From Toxonevra muliebris (Eukaryota > Arthropoda > Insecta > Diptera > Pallopteridae): a DNA stretch of 64,000 nucleotides. The stretch lies in contig OY829326.1 of the NCBI GenBank assembly GCA_963691655.1, positions 83,693,235-83,757,234 of the forward strand, written 5' to 3'. A model generated the notes under the pieces. It saw nothing but the letters and a program-made list of their open reading frames with translations. It was not told the origin of the DNA and ran no database searches. This document shows, piece after piece, positions 23,911 through 34,742 of this stretch; the stretch's first letter is position 1; every line of letters begins with the position of its first letter. The translations under genes and the position numbers were made by a program.

Positions 23911-26536
23911 CTTATTGAAATTCACATTTTTTGGTTTTATACAATCATCGTTTCGTATTTCGTTATCTTTGTGTCAAAAGAAATTTTCATCTGTTCTTTT
24001 CAAATTCGTCTTTTTTCTACGAAATTTTACTTGAAACGCCCAAAAATTTAAATTGACATTTTTCATATTGTTGAAACGAGTTTCAATTAATACGTCTGCT
24101 TATGTTTTGCTATTGTGTTTGCTTATGTTAATTTTGTCATTCATATTTTCAAATTTCTTTAAATTTTACATAAATTCCGCCTGCTCTATTACATACATTT
24201 ATTCGATCTATTCCTTGTACTAAAACATATTAACTTTAAGCTTTTATCTTTATATTTCTAAGCTTGATACTTTATATGGCAACGGCTACAAAAGCGGCCA
24301 TTTATTAATTTATGATAAGTCTCTCTAAGTCCGAATCCGAATCGCCTCATGCACCAACGTGCTATTTTCTAGTTATTAATAAAGTTAATTATAACGTTTA
24401 ACGAAAATATAAACTCTTTCATTTACACGCCAGTAATTAAACACATATTCAACTTAGAGTAGATTAATTTTAAACGCTCTGAAAACATGCTACTTTTATT
24501 TTTAAAATTTTAAGGTGCTTTTTGATAGCAAGATTGTAAACTGAAAATTCCAGACTTTTATATTTCTGGGAGAGGCACGCAGAACCCTCAAAATATTGCC
24601 TAGATAGGGATATAAAGAACAAGACTTAAACTTCAATGGGAACTATTTCATTATTGGTTTTGTTTGATATTATCTGATTTTGTGTTATTTCAGATTAGTA
24701 GGTTTGACTGTATTCGATAGTTGAAAAATTTCCAAATAAATGATTTCGACTGAACCTTTCAATATTTGAGCCATTCAATAGTTGAAATCATTTGATAGCT
24801 CCTATCACTAATATATACCGTATATATAGAAAATCGTATTTACATGGGAGGTGACACACCCATTGATTCAAGCCTGCGAATATTTTTTCCTCATAATGCC
24901 ATTAACAAATAATACTTACATACCAAATTTAGTACCGTACCACAAATTTTTTCTAAGATATCACATAATGAAAATTCTGATGGCATAGGAGATTATTCTG
25001 GAGCATTGCATTGCCAACCAATGCCTTGTAGTACGTGAGTATAAGTTACTTTTGAACATGACGTCGTTATAACTCACAATTTCTTACGCACTTAATTTTG
25101 GAGGCTAAAAAATTAACGCTGTGTTTTTCTTCTTCGCGTATATAGGATAACCATTGTAGTGACTACAGAAACGGGCATCTGTGTTGCTTATACTAATTCC
25201 TTTCTTCGGTTTTATCACTGCCATTTTTCTTGCGTGAAAATGCGTGAGTAGTATTTTCAGAGCTGTGAGCGTGAGGCAAAAAGTACTCACGCGCCCATCG
25301 CTAATACCCAGTAACTTCAATAGAGTTTTTCAAAAATATTTTGTAGAAGCCTAAAATCAATCAAGCCAGATCCCTGGAAAGGGTCGCCAACATTTAGGGC
25401 ATTTCTAGCTCGAGGCTTACTCTAAGGATTCCTAAGACCGTTTTTTAACGTGGCGAGCTCCAAATCAACCCAAAACGTCTACTGATATAAAAATATTTCC
25501 GGACTTTGAAAATTGTGCATTATAAAAATCAAGCAAAATATACAAAAATATCAGCATCTCTGCAATATTCCCAGATTTAATTTTAAATGAAATGGAGAAT
25601 ATTAAGCATACAGTTAGGTATTAGTCATTTGCTTTTATTTGAATAAATGTAAATATTCCAAAATGTGTGTGCTTCGAAAATCTTCATTCAAGTGAGAATG
25701 AATACATAACATATATGTAAATATATCGTATATATAAAGAATTATTTACAAATTAATCAAATATAGTATTTAATGGCATTGTTATTGTTGTTGCACATTA
25801 ATTGGGCATAAATTAAATAAACTGTCAACAAGACACAAGCCACAATCGAAAACTTTATATACGACAATAAAGTAAATACATCAGACTTAAATATCACTAA
25901 ATCAATAATATCTCTCTCTCTGATACCAATATTGATGATGATGATAGTAATGATAATGATGATGGAACTGGCAAATAGCACCACACGAATAACTAACAAA
26001 AATGAGTATGTATATGTGCGAGAATTTATGTGTGTGTGTTTGTGTGTGTATGCAAGCATGAATGAAGGCAGGTATCAAGTTCTGATGTAAAAAATTGGTG
26101 ACACCGCAACCTGACACGCAACACTCACATTTCATTAGGCACAATAATAATAAAAGCCATTGTCACATGAGTTTACAAATAATATTAGGTACAAATTAAT
26201 TTTAATAACAATGAATTATGAGGGCAAAGGAAGAAAGCTTTCATAGTGTTCAAAAACATGTGTGCGTACATTATTTGACTTATGACGAAATGCTGAAATG
26301 CGATGCGAATTTAAAAATATTAAGACTTCATCGTCCGAGAAAGATGGGATTAGTACATTGAAAAAATATAGTAAATAAATAAAATTACTGGTGCAAAGAA
26401 TAATAAGAAGGGAGAAATAGTAAAGCAGAAGCATAGAGCCTGATCGAAGATGACTCATACATATTTCTGTAATTTCTGCTAATCTCGATGGCCCATATAT
26501 TTGTAGGAGATGCTTGTATTTATGAGTTATTACGAC
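23911..26536. other. Non-coding stretch
   Basis: No coding similarity found. 25900-26060 is rich in short ATG/TG repeats (ATGATGATG, GTGTGTGT). 24270-24360 has GGCAACGGCTACAAAAGCGG and CCGAATCCGAATCG words of unknown meaning. Confidence 0.35.
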
Positions 26537-26540
26537 TTAA

Positions 26541-27049
26541 CCCTCTAGTCCTCAAATTTTTGATTGGTAAAAAAAAAATCGGAATTGATTAATATTGGCG
26601 TAAAAATCATAAAATGATTTAAAACCCCCCCCAAAAAAAAAAACTAATGGGCGTGGTTTTATGAAGTGGGAAAGTTTGAAAGACTAATATTATTTGTTGT
26701 TGAATGAGCTTTTTATCAATTTGTTTTAAGTAATTAAATATTTTATATAAAAATTTCAAATTCTCAGCTACCATAGCTAGTTTTTTATCTGAATAATACG
26801 ACGGAAAGTATTTTATTTTTTTCACTTTTATCTCAAATACAATCAAAATAATTAATTTTCCTATTTTTCAGAAATTTTTTACTTTGACTGTCGCTAACTT
26901 CTGTAATATGCATCATAGCTCATAACTAATGAATTTTTTTAAAAGCTTGGGTCATTCCCTAAACGATATGTAGCAACAGAAAACTGTTATGGTGGCAATT
27001 CCATCCCTTTTGGTGAAGTCCGTTTAGAGGCGGGCTTGGGAGCTAGAGG
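26541..27049. mobile_element. piggyBac-type MITE (TTAA target), copy 1
   Basis: TTAA at 26537-26540 precedes CCCTCTAG, and CTAGAGG at 27043-27049 is followed by TTAA at 27050-27053. TTAA duplication and CCCT termini are piggyBac hallmarks. The 509-bp body matches copy 2 (49229-50208) on both flanks of that copy's insertion. The match includes GGGCGTGGTTTTATGAAG and TGCATCATAGCTCATAACTA. Confidence 0.85.
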
Positions 27050-27976
27050 TTAAATTTCAATAGCTTGTGAAGACGAAATTTGCCGCCCGAAGTTTCGGGC
27101 ACTTCAAAACGGTATGGTGTCAATCCAAAAAAAGAACCGGCCCTGCAAAGTATCCCACAAATAAGTGGAGTGATTCTAAAAAAACCGTTACTTTGTTTTT
27201 AGTAACAATAAAAACTATCACTAGGCTACAACTAACAACAACAAGTTTCATTTCTCTTATAATTATAATTAAAAGAAGAAAAAAAAGAAGAATAAAAGCC
27301 AGCGAAAAATCGAATTCTTTCTTCTTTTGCGGTAGATCGCTAAACAGTGCAGACATCAAACATAACAGGATTTGCAACGTTAAAAGCCGATAGAAGTATT
27401 ATTTATCATTTGGAATTGTACCGCTAAAGGATTTAGATGTGTTTAACTGGTTGGATTTTAATGACTATAATTCGGTGAACTGATCTGATGCTGCAGTAGA
27501 TGTAGAAAAGACACTTTTTATTGAGTTGGTTTATTTACTTCTGTACTTTTGTAAAAATGGAAGATAGAAATAGAAATTGCAGAAAGTCAGAAGAGAAACT
27601 TTGTTATTTTTTAAGCTTATATCCAGTTACGTATTTATACACCAGCAAGTTTTGGTGCGTTTCTTTCTTCTTACCTTACGGATTTAAAAAAAATAGTTTA
27701 GTTTATTTTCTGATTTCCTGCACACAATGCAAATGTTTAGAGATGGGACTTGGTAAATACCCAATAGGTAAAACCGGCAAATTGGGGAAAAAGTGGGTAG
27801 GAACAGGGGTATTTACCCTAATCGTCGGTATAAACTCTGTTGTGCAACATTTAATTTTTCCAAGAATAAAGGAGTGGAGGGTGTTTTTATGTTCTAGGAC
27901 CCCTCATAATTTTTGATAAACAAAGTTTTTTCCAAACACACTATAATACTTTTATCATTTCTTTAGCCTGTAGGCA

Positions 27977-28271
27977 CGACCTCGATAATCTAGTGGGTTG
28001 TGCACTAGACTTTCATCCGGGAGGTTCGGGTTCGATTCCCGTCTTCGTCTGGTGGTTAATTTTTATAACTTTCTTATATTCACTATCAATATGAAGTGTA
28101 TGAGAATTATAAGATAGTGTACAAGTACACACCTTGGTTGGTAATGGCAAAAACCACCAAGCCGATAAAAATTGTCACACCGCCGTTCGGAATCGGCGTT
28201 AAACTGTAGGTCCAACTATGTGGTTCAGGCCTAAGTGCGTCTCTCGACAGCCACTCCAACCTAACCTAACC
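27977..28271 (+). mobile_element. tRNA-derived SINE (family B), copy 1, with target duplications
   Basis: The element starts CGACCTCGATAATCTAGTGG (tRNA-like box A) and carries GGTTCGATTCCC (box B, near consensus) about 45 bases later. It then has a conserved body, ending in CCAACCTAACCTAACC. Flanking 13-bp direct repeats TAGCCTxTAGGCA (27964-27976 and 28272-28284, one mismatch) mark the insertion. Copy 2 at 48690-48993 begins at the same base. The young, near-intact promoter suggests a recently active family. Confidence 0.92.
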
Positions 28272-28329
28272 TAGCCTATAGGCAATATTGTTCAAAGCTG
28301 CACTTAAAAACTCCCAAAATTTGTGAATA

Positions 28330-28695
28330 TGTCTAGGGGTGCAGGTAAAAAATGTACATAGAACGGATTTTATGTTACTTACACCCACGGCTTTACATAA
28401 TGAGAAGTGCAGTGGTCCGGAATGTTTTAAAGGTTATTAGTTATACATCTGTAGTCAGATTCAAAAATTCAAAAGGGCGGATTAAATATGATGGACGGAT
28501 TTTATACCTACAGCCAAATATAATGAAAAGTGCAGTGGTCCGAAGTGTTTTAAGGGTCGATGATTACAAATCACAAAGTCAGGTTTTAAAAATTCAAAAT
28601 GGCGGATCAAATATGGCGGATCAAATATGGCGGACGAATTTAGGATGTAAGATAAAATCAGTTCTGCGTACATTTTTTTCGTGCACCCCTAGACA
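28330..28695. mobile_element. TA-flanked MITE with internal tandem duplication
   Basis: TGTCTAGGGGTGCA at 28330 is mirrored at 28682-28695, and TA flanks both ends. Inside are two diverged copies of a roughly 120-bp unit (from about 28363 and 28495). Both units contain CGGATTTTAT, AGTGCAGTGGTCCG and AAAATTCAAAA. Short GGCGGATCAAATAT repeats follow near 28602-28633. The open frames here are a by-product of the repeats. Confidence 0.82.
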
Positions 28696-29354
28696 TAAAC
28701 ACACCCCCAGCTCTAAGGGCGCATGCGAAAGGGCATAGTTCAGCCTCCAGTTTCTCATATTAGCGAAGTTTGTAGCACGTCTGGGCTCAGCTCCACAATT
28801 TTTCTTAAATTGAATTCCCAAAAACGTTTTTTTTTAGGAATTTCAACCCGTTTTTTCTCGGAAAGTAATGTGGATGGTGATTGAAAGTTTTTAAAATTTG
28901 TTATTGTCTTTACTTTTTTTTATAAAATAGCCAAAGTTGAGAAAAGGTGAAAAAAGTGAAAAAAATTGTGTTTGCTAGACAAATACACACAGATTCCTCA
29001 AGTTTTCTTAAATCAAATATATAACATTAGAAAGGTCTTAGTAAAACCGTGAAACGTTATAAGTGTGCAAAGGTACTCAAAATCGTTTTTTTAACGGTAA
29101 ATCAAGATTTTGGTGGTGTTTGGAAAATTTCACATACAGACTCTTGTTTTACTCTACAAGACATACAAGAAAAATAGTAGCACTTCCCAGGTATTTTTTA
29201 CTTTACAATTTCGTTGGTTTTTTTCCATATAAACTATCCAATCCAAGGAGAGTTAGTATGTTCCAGAGAGATGTTGCTCGTAGAATTTTTGTTTTAATAA
29301 AAAAAGCTTAAACTTAAAAAATGTTGACAGCAAAAGTATTTTAAAAGAAATGTT

Positions 29355-29502
29355 GCCCTATTCATGATAAATTGCAAATGGTTTGGCATCATTGCAAATG
29401 CAAATTTTTATTGCATGCCGCATATGATATATTTGTTGTTTTGATAGCAGAAATATCTTGCATTTGCAATGTTGCAAGACTATTTGCACCAAATAGTGAA
29501 TA
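29355..29502. mobile_element. Small MITE, GCCCTATTCAC family, copy 2
   Basis: GCCCTATTCATGATAAATTG opens the copy. The interior (CATTGCAAATGCAAATTTTT, TTTGATAGCAGAAATAT) matches copy 1 at 15121-15246 and has an extra internal segment near 29465-29480. The right terminus is degraded after AAATAGTGAAT. Confidence 0.7.
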
Positions 29503-29568
29503 TATTTTACATATGCATATAGCAAAATCCGAAATTGTATAGTTTTACAGTTAGTTATTCTCCTTTTT

Positions 29569-29777
29569 TATGGCGCAACATCCCATGGAGGGCCTAGGCC
29601 GAGCTTTTCGCATGCATTCATGTTTTGTGGGTTATATTTGCTCAGAACCGAATAGTGAAATGAAAAGCTTTTCTTAAGCAAATTTTTAATTTTGGAGGTT
29701 TTGAAAAAATTGAAGTATAGACAAATTTTTTGATCCTGCGTATTAGTTCGGCGCATTTACTACTACACTACAGCGAT
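29569..29777 (-). mobile_element. SINE family A, decayed copy
   Basis: It shares ATGGCGCAACATCCC, GGCCGAGCTTTTCGCATGCA and GAAATGAAAAGCTTTTC with the 9115-9407 SINE. The head is present but eroded (CTACACTACAGCGATCAC). No clear target duplication was seen. Confidence 0.7.
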
Positions 29778-30639
29778 CACTAGTTTTAGATTGTTATTTT
29801 ATTATACTGAAACTACCTTTAAGATTTGTAAAGATATATGAGCTAAAAGGTTGTCTTTTTATCGCCTGATGTTCACCGCAATACTTCACGTAGTTAGAGT
29901 TTACGCGAAGAATTGGGTAACTTCCTCTTGAGATCGAGCACGATATCAGAAGGTATATTAATTATAATAATATTATATAAAAAGAAGAAAGAAATTCTAA
30001 TTGCAATGCGACTATATGAAAATCACCCTGAGCTCCACTATAGAAATTGCTACTAAGAAAATATTTACCTTCATTATTGCCTCTTGTAAGTGATTATTGT
30101 ACTGTGAACTCCCTCTTGATGCAAGGCAAAAAATCAAGAAAATGCTTGAATGAATTTCTTCACTTTATTCAGGGATTTGAGTGAAGCGTTTTGTTCATTA
30201 CCTTTTTATCGTCTACTAACTGCTGGAAAATATCCTCCTTAAACAAGGCGACGGCAACAAAAGCCGTTTGCCGTTAAGTATCTATAACAATGTAATATTC
30301 AATTTGGAGAAAGGATGAAACGAACGAAGACATTTATGAATTCTCCTATTGTAAAGTGGAAATAATTTTATTATTGATGTCCTCATAATTCAAAAAACTT
30401 ATGCGGCAGCAAACAAAATGAAAAGTATGCCGGACCCTTTTTCCTTTTTTGCCTTTTTTTGGAAGCTCGCATGAAAGAATAATGATATGGATTCATTTTT
30501 GACACCATAAGAAAAATATGCTCAAAACAAGAAAACACAACAACGCTCACATACACACGCAATATGTGAAAGAAAAAAAGCAACAAACAAAAATAAAGGA
30601 AATGAGAATGAAAACGAGTGTGAAAGGATGTAAAGTTAA

Positions 30640-30645
30640 GCTCAC
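30640..30645 (-). other. Splice donor ending the DOMON exon
   Basis: On the minus strand the exon ends in TTTTCAG and is followed at once by GTGAGC, a near-consensus 5' splice site. The exon length from the ATG is 438 bases, exactly 146 codons, so the intron is phase 0. The open frame continues for 32 more codons past the donor, but these are Phe/Leu/Val-rich, have no DOMON character and end in a stop. This supports intronic read-through. Confidence 0.85.
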
Positions 30646-31083
30646 CTGAAAATATGTTTGACCCTTGTCCACCCAACCGATGGCCATATCAGAGCCAGCG
30701 AGGTTGCCATCGGGCGAAAATCCAAATCCAACATAACCCAAAGTACGTGCCTGTATTTCGAACGTTATATCCTGATTAATGATTGTCCATAAAATGCGAA
30801 AATCCTCATTCAAATCGACGGCGTGATCCCAGTTCAAAACGCTGCCACCATCAACACCACTGCCACTACCACCACCGCCACTGCCGATGTTGCTGGCAGC
30901 TATGTTGGTGGTAGTGGTGGGGCCGGCGGCTGCTGTTGCAGCGGTAGCGGTCGCGGTGGCAGGGTAAATGAAACAGACGCTCACAATGAAACAGGATATA
31001 AAACATGTGATTAACGGTGACAGCGATGAACTTGAATGTTTCACTTCCGTCGTTCTTGTTGTAGTTGTTGTTTTTGCGGCCAT
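30646..31083 (-). CDS. olf413: First coding exon of a DOMON-domain DBH-like monooxygenase (MOXD1/olf413-like)
   Basis: This exon encodes 146 residues, read from 31083 down to 30646. Residues 22-40 form a hydrophobic stretch (signal peptide or signal anchor) after a Thr/Ser-rich N-terminus. Residues 41-80 are a Thr/Ala/Gly linker. From about residue 82 (VLNWDHAVDLNEDF) the sequence matches the start of a DOMON domain, with the family's GYVGFGFSPDGNLAGSDMA core at about 116-134 followed by IGWVDKGQTYF. In this family the DOMON precedes two copper type II ascorbate-dependent monooxygenase domains (DBH, tyramine beta-hydroxylase, MOXD1), which act in the secretory lumen or at the cell surface. 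Those domains are absent here because the reading stops at a splice donor. The ATG at 31083 has context ATAATGG; an earlier start joined by splicing cannot be excluded. Assignment to olf413 rather than another MOXD1 paralogue is from family knowledge and is moderately sure. The DOMON call is strong. Confidence 0.82.
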
Positions 31084-33380
31084 TATGTATAGATATGTGT
31101 ATGTATTTGTCGTGTACGTTTTCGAAATCGTGTGTACGCGCGTATAAATGGTGTGCGAAAAAATGTGCGTGCGAGTGTGCTTCAGCGCCAGCGTCAGCGT
31201 CAGCGTCAGCCCGATTTAGTTCGCTTTAATAAATTACTTAGGTTGACCAACCTATTTCGTCATCAGCAGCAACAACACCAACACCAGCTGTAGTAGTAGT
31301 AGTAGAAGCAAACTTTTATATACGTCTGCCGTCTTTTCAACTTCACAACAACGCGCCTAGTAGTATGCTGTGAACGCGTTCCACGCGTATGTAAGCGTGT
31401 GTATGTTTAACTTTAGCAGCAATTGCGCGTACGACATTTATTGCTTTTAAATCCTCTTCCACTGGGGCTTATGCGTTACGCCAGTTAACGTTTACGTCTA
31501 TGCGTGTGTGTACGAGTGGTTATGTGGATGTGTGTATGTATGTTGCTGCTATTGCTTATTAAGGCAATAGGGCTGGTCGTTTTGTAGTTGTATATTGAAA
31601 ACAATTTTCTCTCTTGTTAGCCTTATGCGAATCTACTCAACTTGGCGTCGTTATTGGCTTTTATTGTGGGCTGGGAAGGGGGTGGTGGAGTATACTATCA
31701 GCTTGGATTGATGATGAGTGCGTATGTGCGAAGGTTTTCGCTTTTCCTATATCTTCTTCTCTTCTGCTTTCGTTTCTTTGTTTTTTTTTTTTTTTTGGTT
31801 TTTGGTAGTATAGTAAGTATCACAGCTAGACGTTAAGAATAACGTATCCTTCTTGCATTTAGTTCGGTGTTTTCGTAGGTTCTCCTATTCGGTTACATTT
31901 ATATTTGACCTTTTTCCATTAATTTTGGCAGCGTTTTATTTGCAATTTCACGAAACAGCACAAAATGAATGAATAAACATTAAGCCAGCTTTATGCTCTT
32001 GTAATTGTATTTTTATAGTTGACCTAAGCTATTTGGAAGTTGTTATTGTTGTTGTTATACCCGACATTTCTGTATTAGTTTCCATTTTAGTTTTTTAGTT
32101 CTAGTTGAGCAATGACTTTTCTCTTTTCCCTTCACACAGATGTATTAAAAAATGATAAATCTTTTGTGATTCCACTTTCTTCCGTTTCTAATTTAGTATT
32201 TTACATCTATTTACGTTCACGTTCTTTAATGTTTACACGAACATTTACGTGGTGAGTTGTGGTCCGCAACGAACTCCTCTAGTTTAGACTAGCCGTCACT
32301 GGCGTTGGATAAATTCACTCCAATGTGCGTGTGTGTGCATTTATCTTCACTTCTCATTATTTACTTCACTTCTTTCGCAGCTGAAATGAAAAACACAAAA
32401 ATATTTTATACAATTAGTTTAATTTGCTTTTGAAAATGTTCAGTTTTATTATTTTTGTATTTTTGCTGTTTTTGCTATTGCTGAAATGTTAAATCGAGAA
32501 TAATTACGTAAATATTCCAAAGCATTTTTTTATTGACGTCTTCTTGTGTGAGCGTACAACTGCCAGAAATGAAATTGAATACAGAAAAAAGCAGAAAGCA
32601 AAGCACAAAATAAAAGAAAAATCCACAATTTAGTAGCAATTTAGAGGAGAAACAAAGAATAAAAATGATCACGCATTGCACGATACATGAGTACAAGATA
32701 CATCCAGACAAAAAGACAGACAGACAGACACGCAGTTACAACAGTTACTATACGCATACATACATACATCTATATTATTGTTTGTGCCATAACAACTCGT
32801 TGAAACTCGATGGACAATGGGAAAACGAATTGTCCATGCATGGCAACAGTTTTTGAGCTTGCAATTAGTGTGACCGAGATGTTGATGATGACGATGACGA
32901 CGACGACGGCGATCCAAAGATAATTACCACTCATAATAATTACATGAAAGAACTCTCGACAACTTGAAACGCTGAGTTGAGAACACTTCGAACACCGACC
33001 ATAGCGAGAATTGCCAGCGAGTGCGTTAATTTCTTTTTCCCTTTGTCAAATGCCGCGCTGACATGTGTTTAGACAGGCGAAGCTAACAATCAGAAAAAAT
33101 ACATTTCTAGATACATGCATAAGTACATATATATAAAAAACGTACATACCCAGTTGAACTTTGGATGATCGTAGGAGTAATCATTGACCGCTCCAAAGCG
33201 AGCAATCGATTACTCCCTATTGCCCCAGAGCTCTTGCATTTTGTACTCCTCTTTAACATTGCATGTCCTAGGGCATGGAGTACTCGTTTTAGCCTCCAAA
33301 AGGAGTAATAAAGGAGGACACGATTACGAGCATGAGCTCACTTGCATCTAATAGAAAAGCAAAACTCCAAAATAGTTTCA
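31084..33380 (-). promoter_or_regulatory. 5' leader and probable promoter-proximal region of the DOMON gene
   Basis: This stretch lies just upstream of the ATG on the minus strand. It is less AT-rich than its surroundings and carries short repeats typical of fly 5' leaders: (CAGCGT)n at 31183-31210, a GTAGTA run near 31290, CA/TG-rich stretches and trinucleotide runs. No TATA box or initiator could be singled out. The transcription start is probably within or beyond this stretch. No convincing plus-strand gene is visible. The open frames at 31614-31836 are low-complexity Leu/Phe tracts. Confidence 0.35.
31183..31210. repeat. CAGCGT hexanucleotide repeat in the 5' leader
   Basis: CAGCGC is followed by CAGCGT units in tandem, 100-127 bases upstream of the DOMON ATG. 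On the transcript strand this reads as GACGCT repeats, probably in the 5' untranslated region. Confidence 0.7.
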
Positions 33381-33388
33381 TGACGCCA

Positions 33389-33452
33389 TAGACTAGTTGT
33401 CTAAAACACTAGTAAGCACGCTAGCACTTGTGTGCCAAGGTTCAAATTCCAC
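33389..33452 (+). mobile_element. tRNA-like SINE head, plus strand
   Basis: ACTAGTTGTCT...AGTAAGCACG gives a degenerate box A region. GGTTCAAATTCC is a good box B at 33439-33450. The acceptor stem does not pair as in a functional tRNA, so it is SINE-like. It faces the next feature across an AT-rich spacer. Confidence 0.5.
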
Positions 33453-33557
33453 ATAATTTTTTTTTTTAATTATAATATTATATTCATTTTTGCTCATTAT
33501 ATTTTATTTTTTTTATATTTTATATACAATTTTATTATTTTCTTGAGTTGCCTTTTT

Positions 33558-33634
33558 CCAGGCTCGAATCTGTGGTCGAAAAATTCGCATCGCAAATATT
33601 AAACGACGTGCTTACCAATTGAGCCACACAAGCA
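33558..33634 (-). mobile_element. tRNA-like SINE head, minus strand
   Basis: On the minus strand GTGGCTCAATTGGTAAGCAC resembles a tRNA D arm with box A, and GATTCGAGCC resembles box B. The acceptor and anticodon arms do not fold as a regular tRNA. It faces 33389-33452 and shares GTAAGCACG with it. Confidence 0.5.
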
Positions 33635-34721
33635 AATTTATTGTCATTGAATTTTGATTCTTTGACTCTTTCTTGCAACGATTTTAGTTCTAGTTACTGA
33701 CTCTTTAACTCTTTGATGCACACGATTTTAGAGAAAATAAAAACACCATTTGCACAGACATTTTTTTGGTTTATATCATTACCAGCAGAATGAACTGTAA
33801 ATAAAATATTAAACTATGTGACTATCAGCAATTTCAACTTTTCGAAATTACTTATAGTCACAAAAAGTGGGACAGTTTTTACCTTACCTACCGTAAAGAG
33901 TAAACTGGGCAAGAGAGAGTAAGGTATACAAATTTGAACTACTCAATCAGGCACAATTTCAAATAAAGTTATGAAATTGTGTTAGTGAAATTCAAAAATG
34001 TTGTTACTGTATTGAAGTTGCTCGTTTATCCCTCCTTTTGGAGTGATGAAATCCTTAATCGTTTGAGGAGTACTCACTGTTTGTGCAACTGGGATGTACA
34101 TTTAAAGTACTTACATAAATGTACGCTGAAGAGTTTAAAAAGTTATGATTTTGAATCGAATTGATTTTTAGATGAAATTGCACTAGTTATTTATGTAAGA
34201 AAATTAATTCAATGTAAAACTTTCTTCAACAAAAAATATTTTTCAAGTAAAGAAATGAATATGAATTCTTATGAAAGTGATTTAAGCAAATTTAGTTTTT
34301 TTTTTATTCGATATCATTGACTTCAACCTCCCGGGTAGTCAGCACATCATTCTCCAGACAGTGAATGGAAGGACTAGATTGGAAGTGGGTATTTATTTCG
34401 TAATTATGATTCTGACGATATTGGCAATACTACAGCTTGCTGAACTTAGCGTTCAAAAAGACAAAATTTAATGACCGAATTAAAGCACATTGCTGATATC
34501 TTTTGCAGATTTCAAATAATTTTAAATATCATACTGAAGAAATTGTGCGGCGGGAGAAAACATATGCAAAAGTAATGTTCATATGATACTTTCGTACCAT
34601 AAATAGGTTCCTTAGAAATCCAATCATAATATATGGAAAATGCTTCTTTTTAATCCCAGCCACACTATTCTCGTAACATAATTTTGTCCACCAACGTCTT
34701 TGTACCCAATTTCACTGCTAT

Positions 34722-34742
34722 AGGTTAGGTTAGGTTGAGTGG
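34722..34742. repeat. TAGGT-rich repeat, tail of a decayed SINE or LINE
   Basis: TAGGTTAGGTTAGGTTGAGTGG is the complement of the CCACT(C)CAACCTAACC end of family B SINEs, but the sequence to the right does not match the SINE body. It is probably a 3' end shared with a LINE. Confidence 0.45.

Larger units (their letters stand above)
1..30639 (-). other. Probable long first intron of the DOMON gene, filled with mobile elements
   Basis: No segment below the splice donor continues the DOMON domain or shows copper-monooxygenase His-rich motifs on the minus strand in the reading frames examined. All recognisable coding traces here are transposase or reverse-transcriptase fossils. The simplest reading is one intron longer than 30 kb, which is plausible for this family in flies, where first introns are long. 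Short exons could have been missed. Confidence 0.5.

Noticed and set aside
27521..27916. 131-residue plus-strand open frame
   Set aside because: Mixed composition without a recognisable motif; no splice or start context supports it.
27977..28060. Considered as a true tRNA gene
   Set aside because: Boxes A and B are present but the cloverleaf arms do not pair, and the unit continues into a SINE body repeated at 48690.
30547..30645. Continuation of the DOMON frame past residue 146
   Set aside because: Residues become Phe/Leu/Val-rich and end in a stop after a good splice donor; treated as intron read-through.
30823..31014. 63-residue plus-strand Gly/Thr/Ala frame
   Set aside because: Antisense of the low-complexity linker of the DOMON exon.
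33558..33634. Considered as a true tRNA gene on the minus strand
   Set aside because: D-arm and box B look good but acceptor and anticodon stems do not form.
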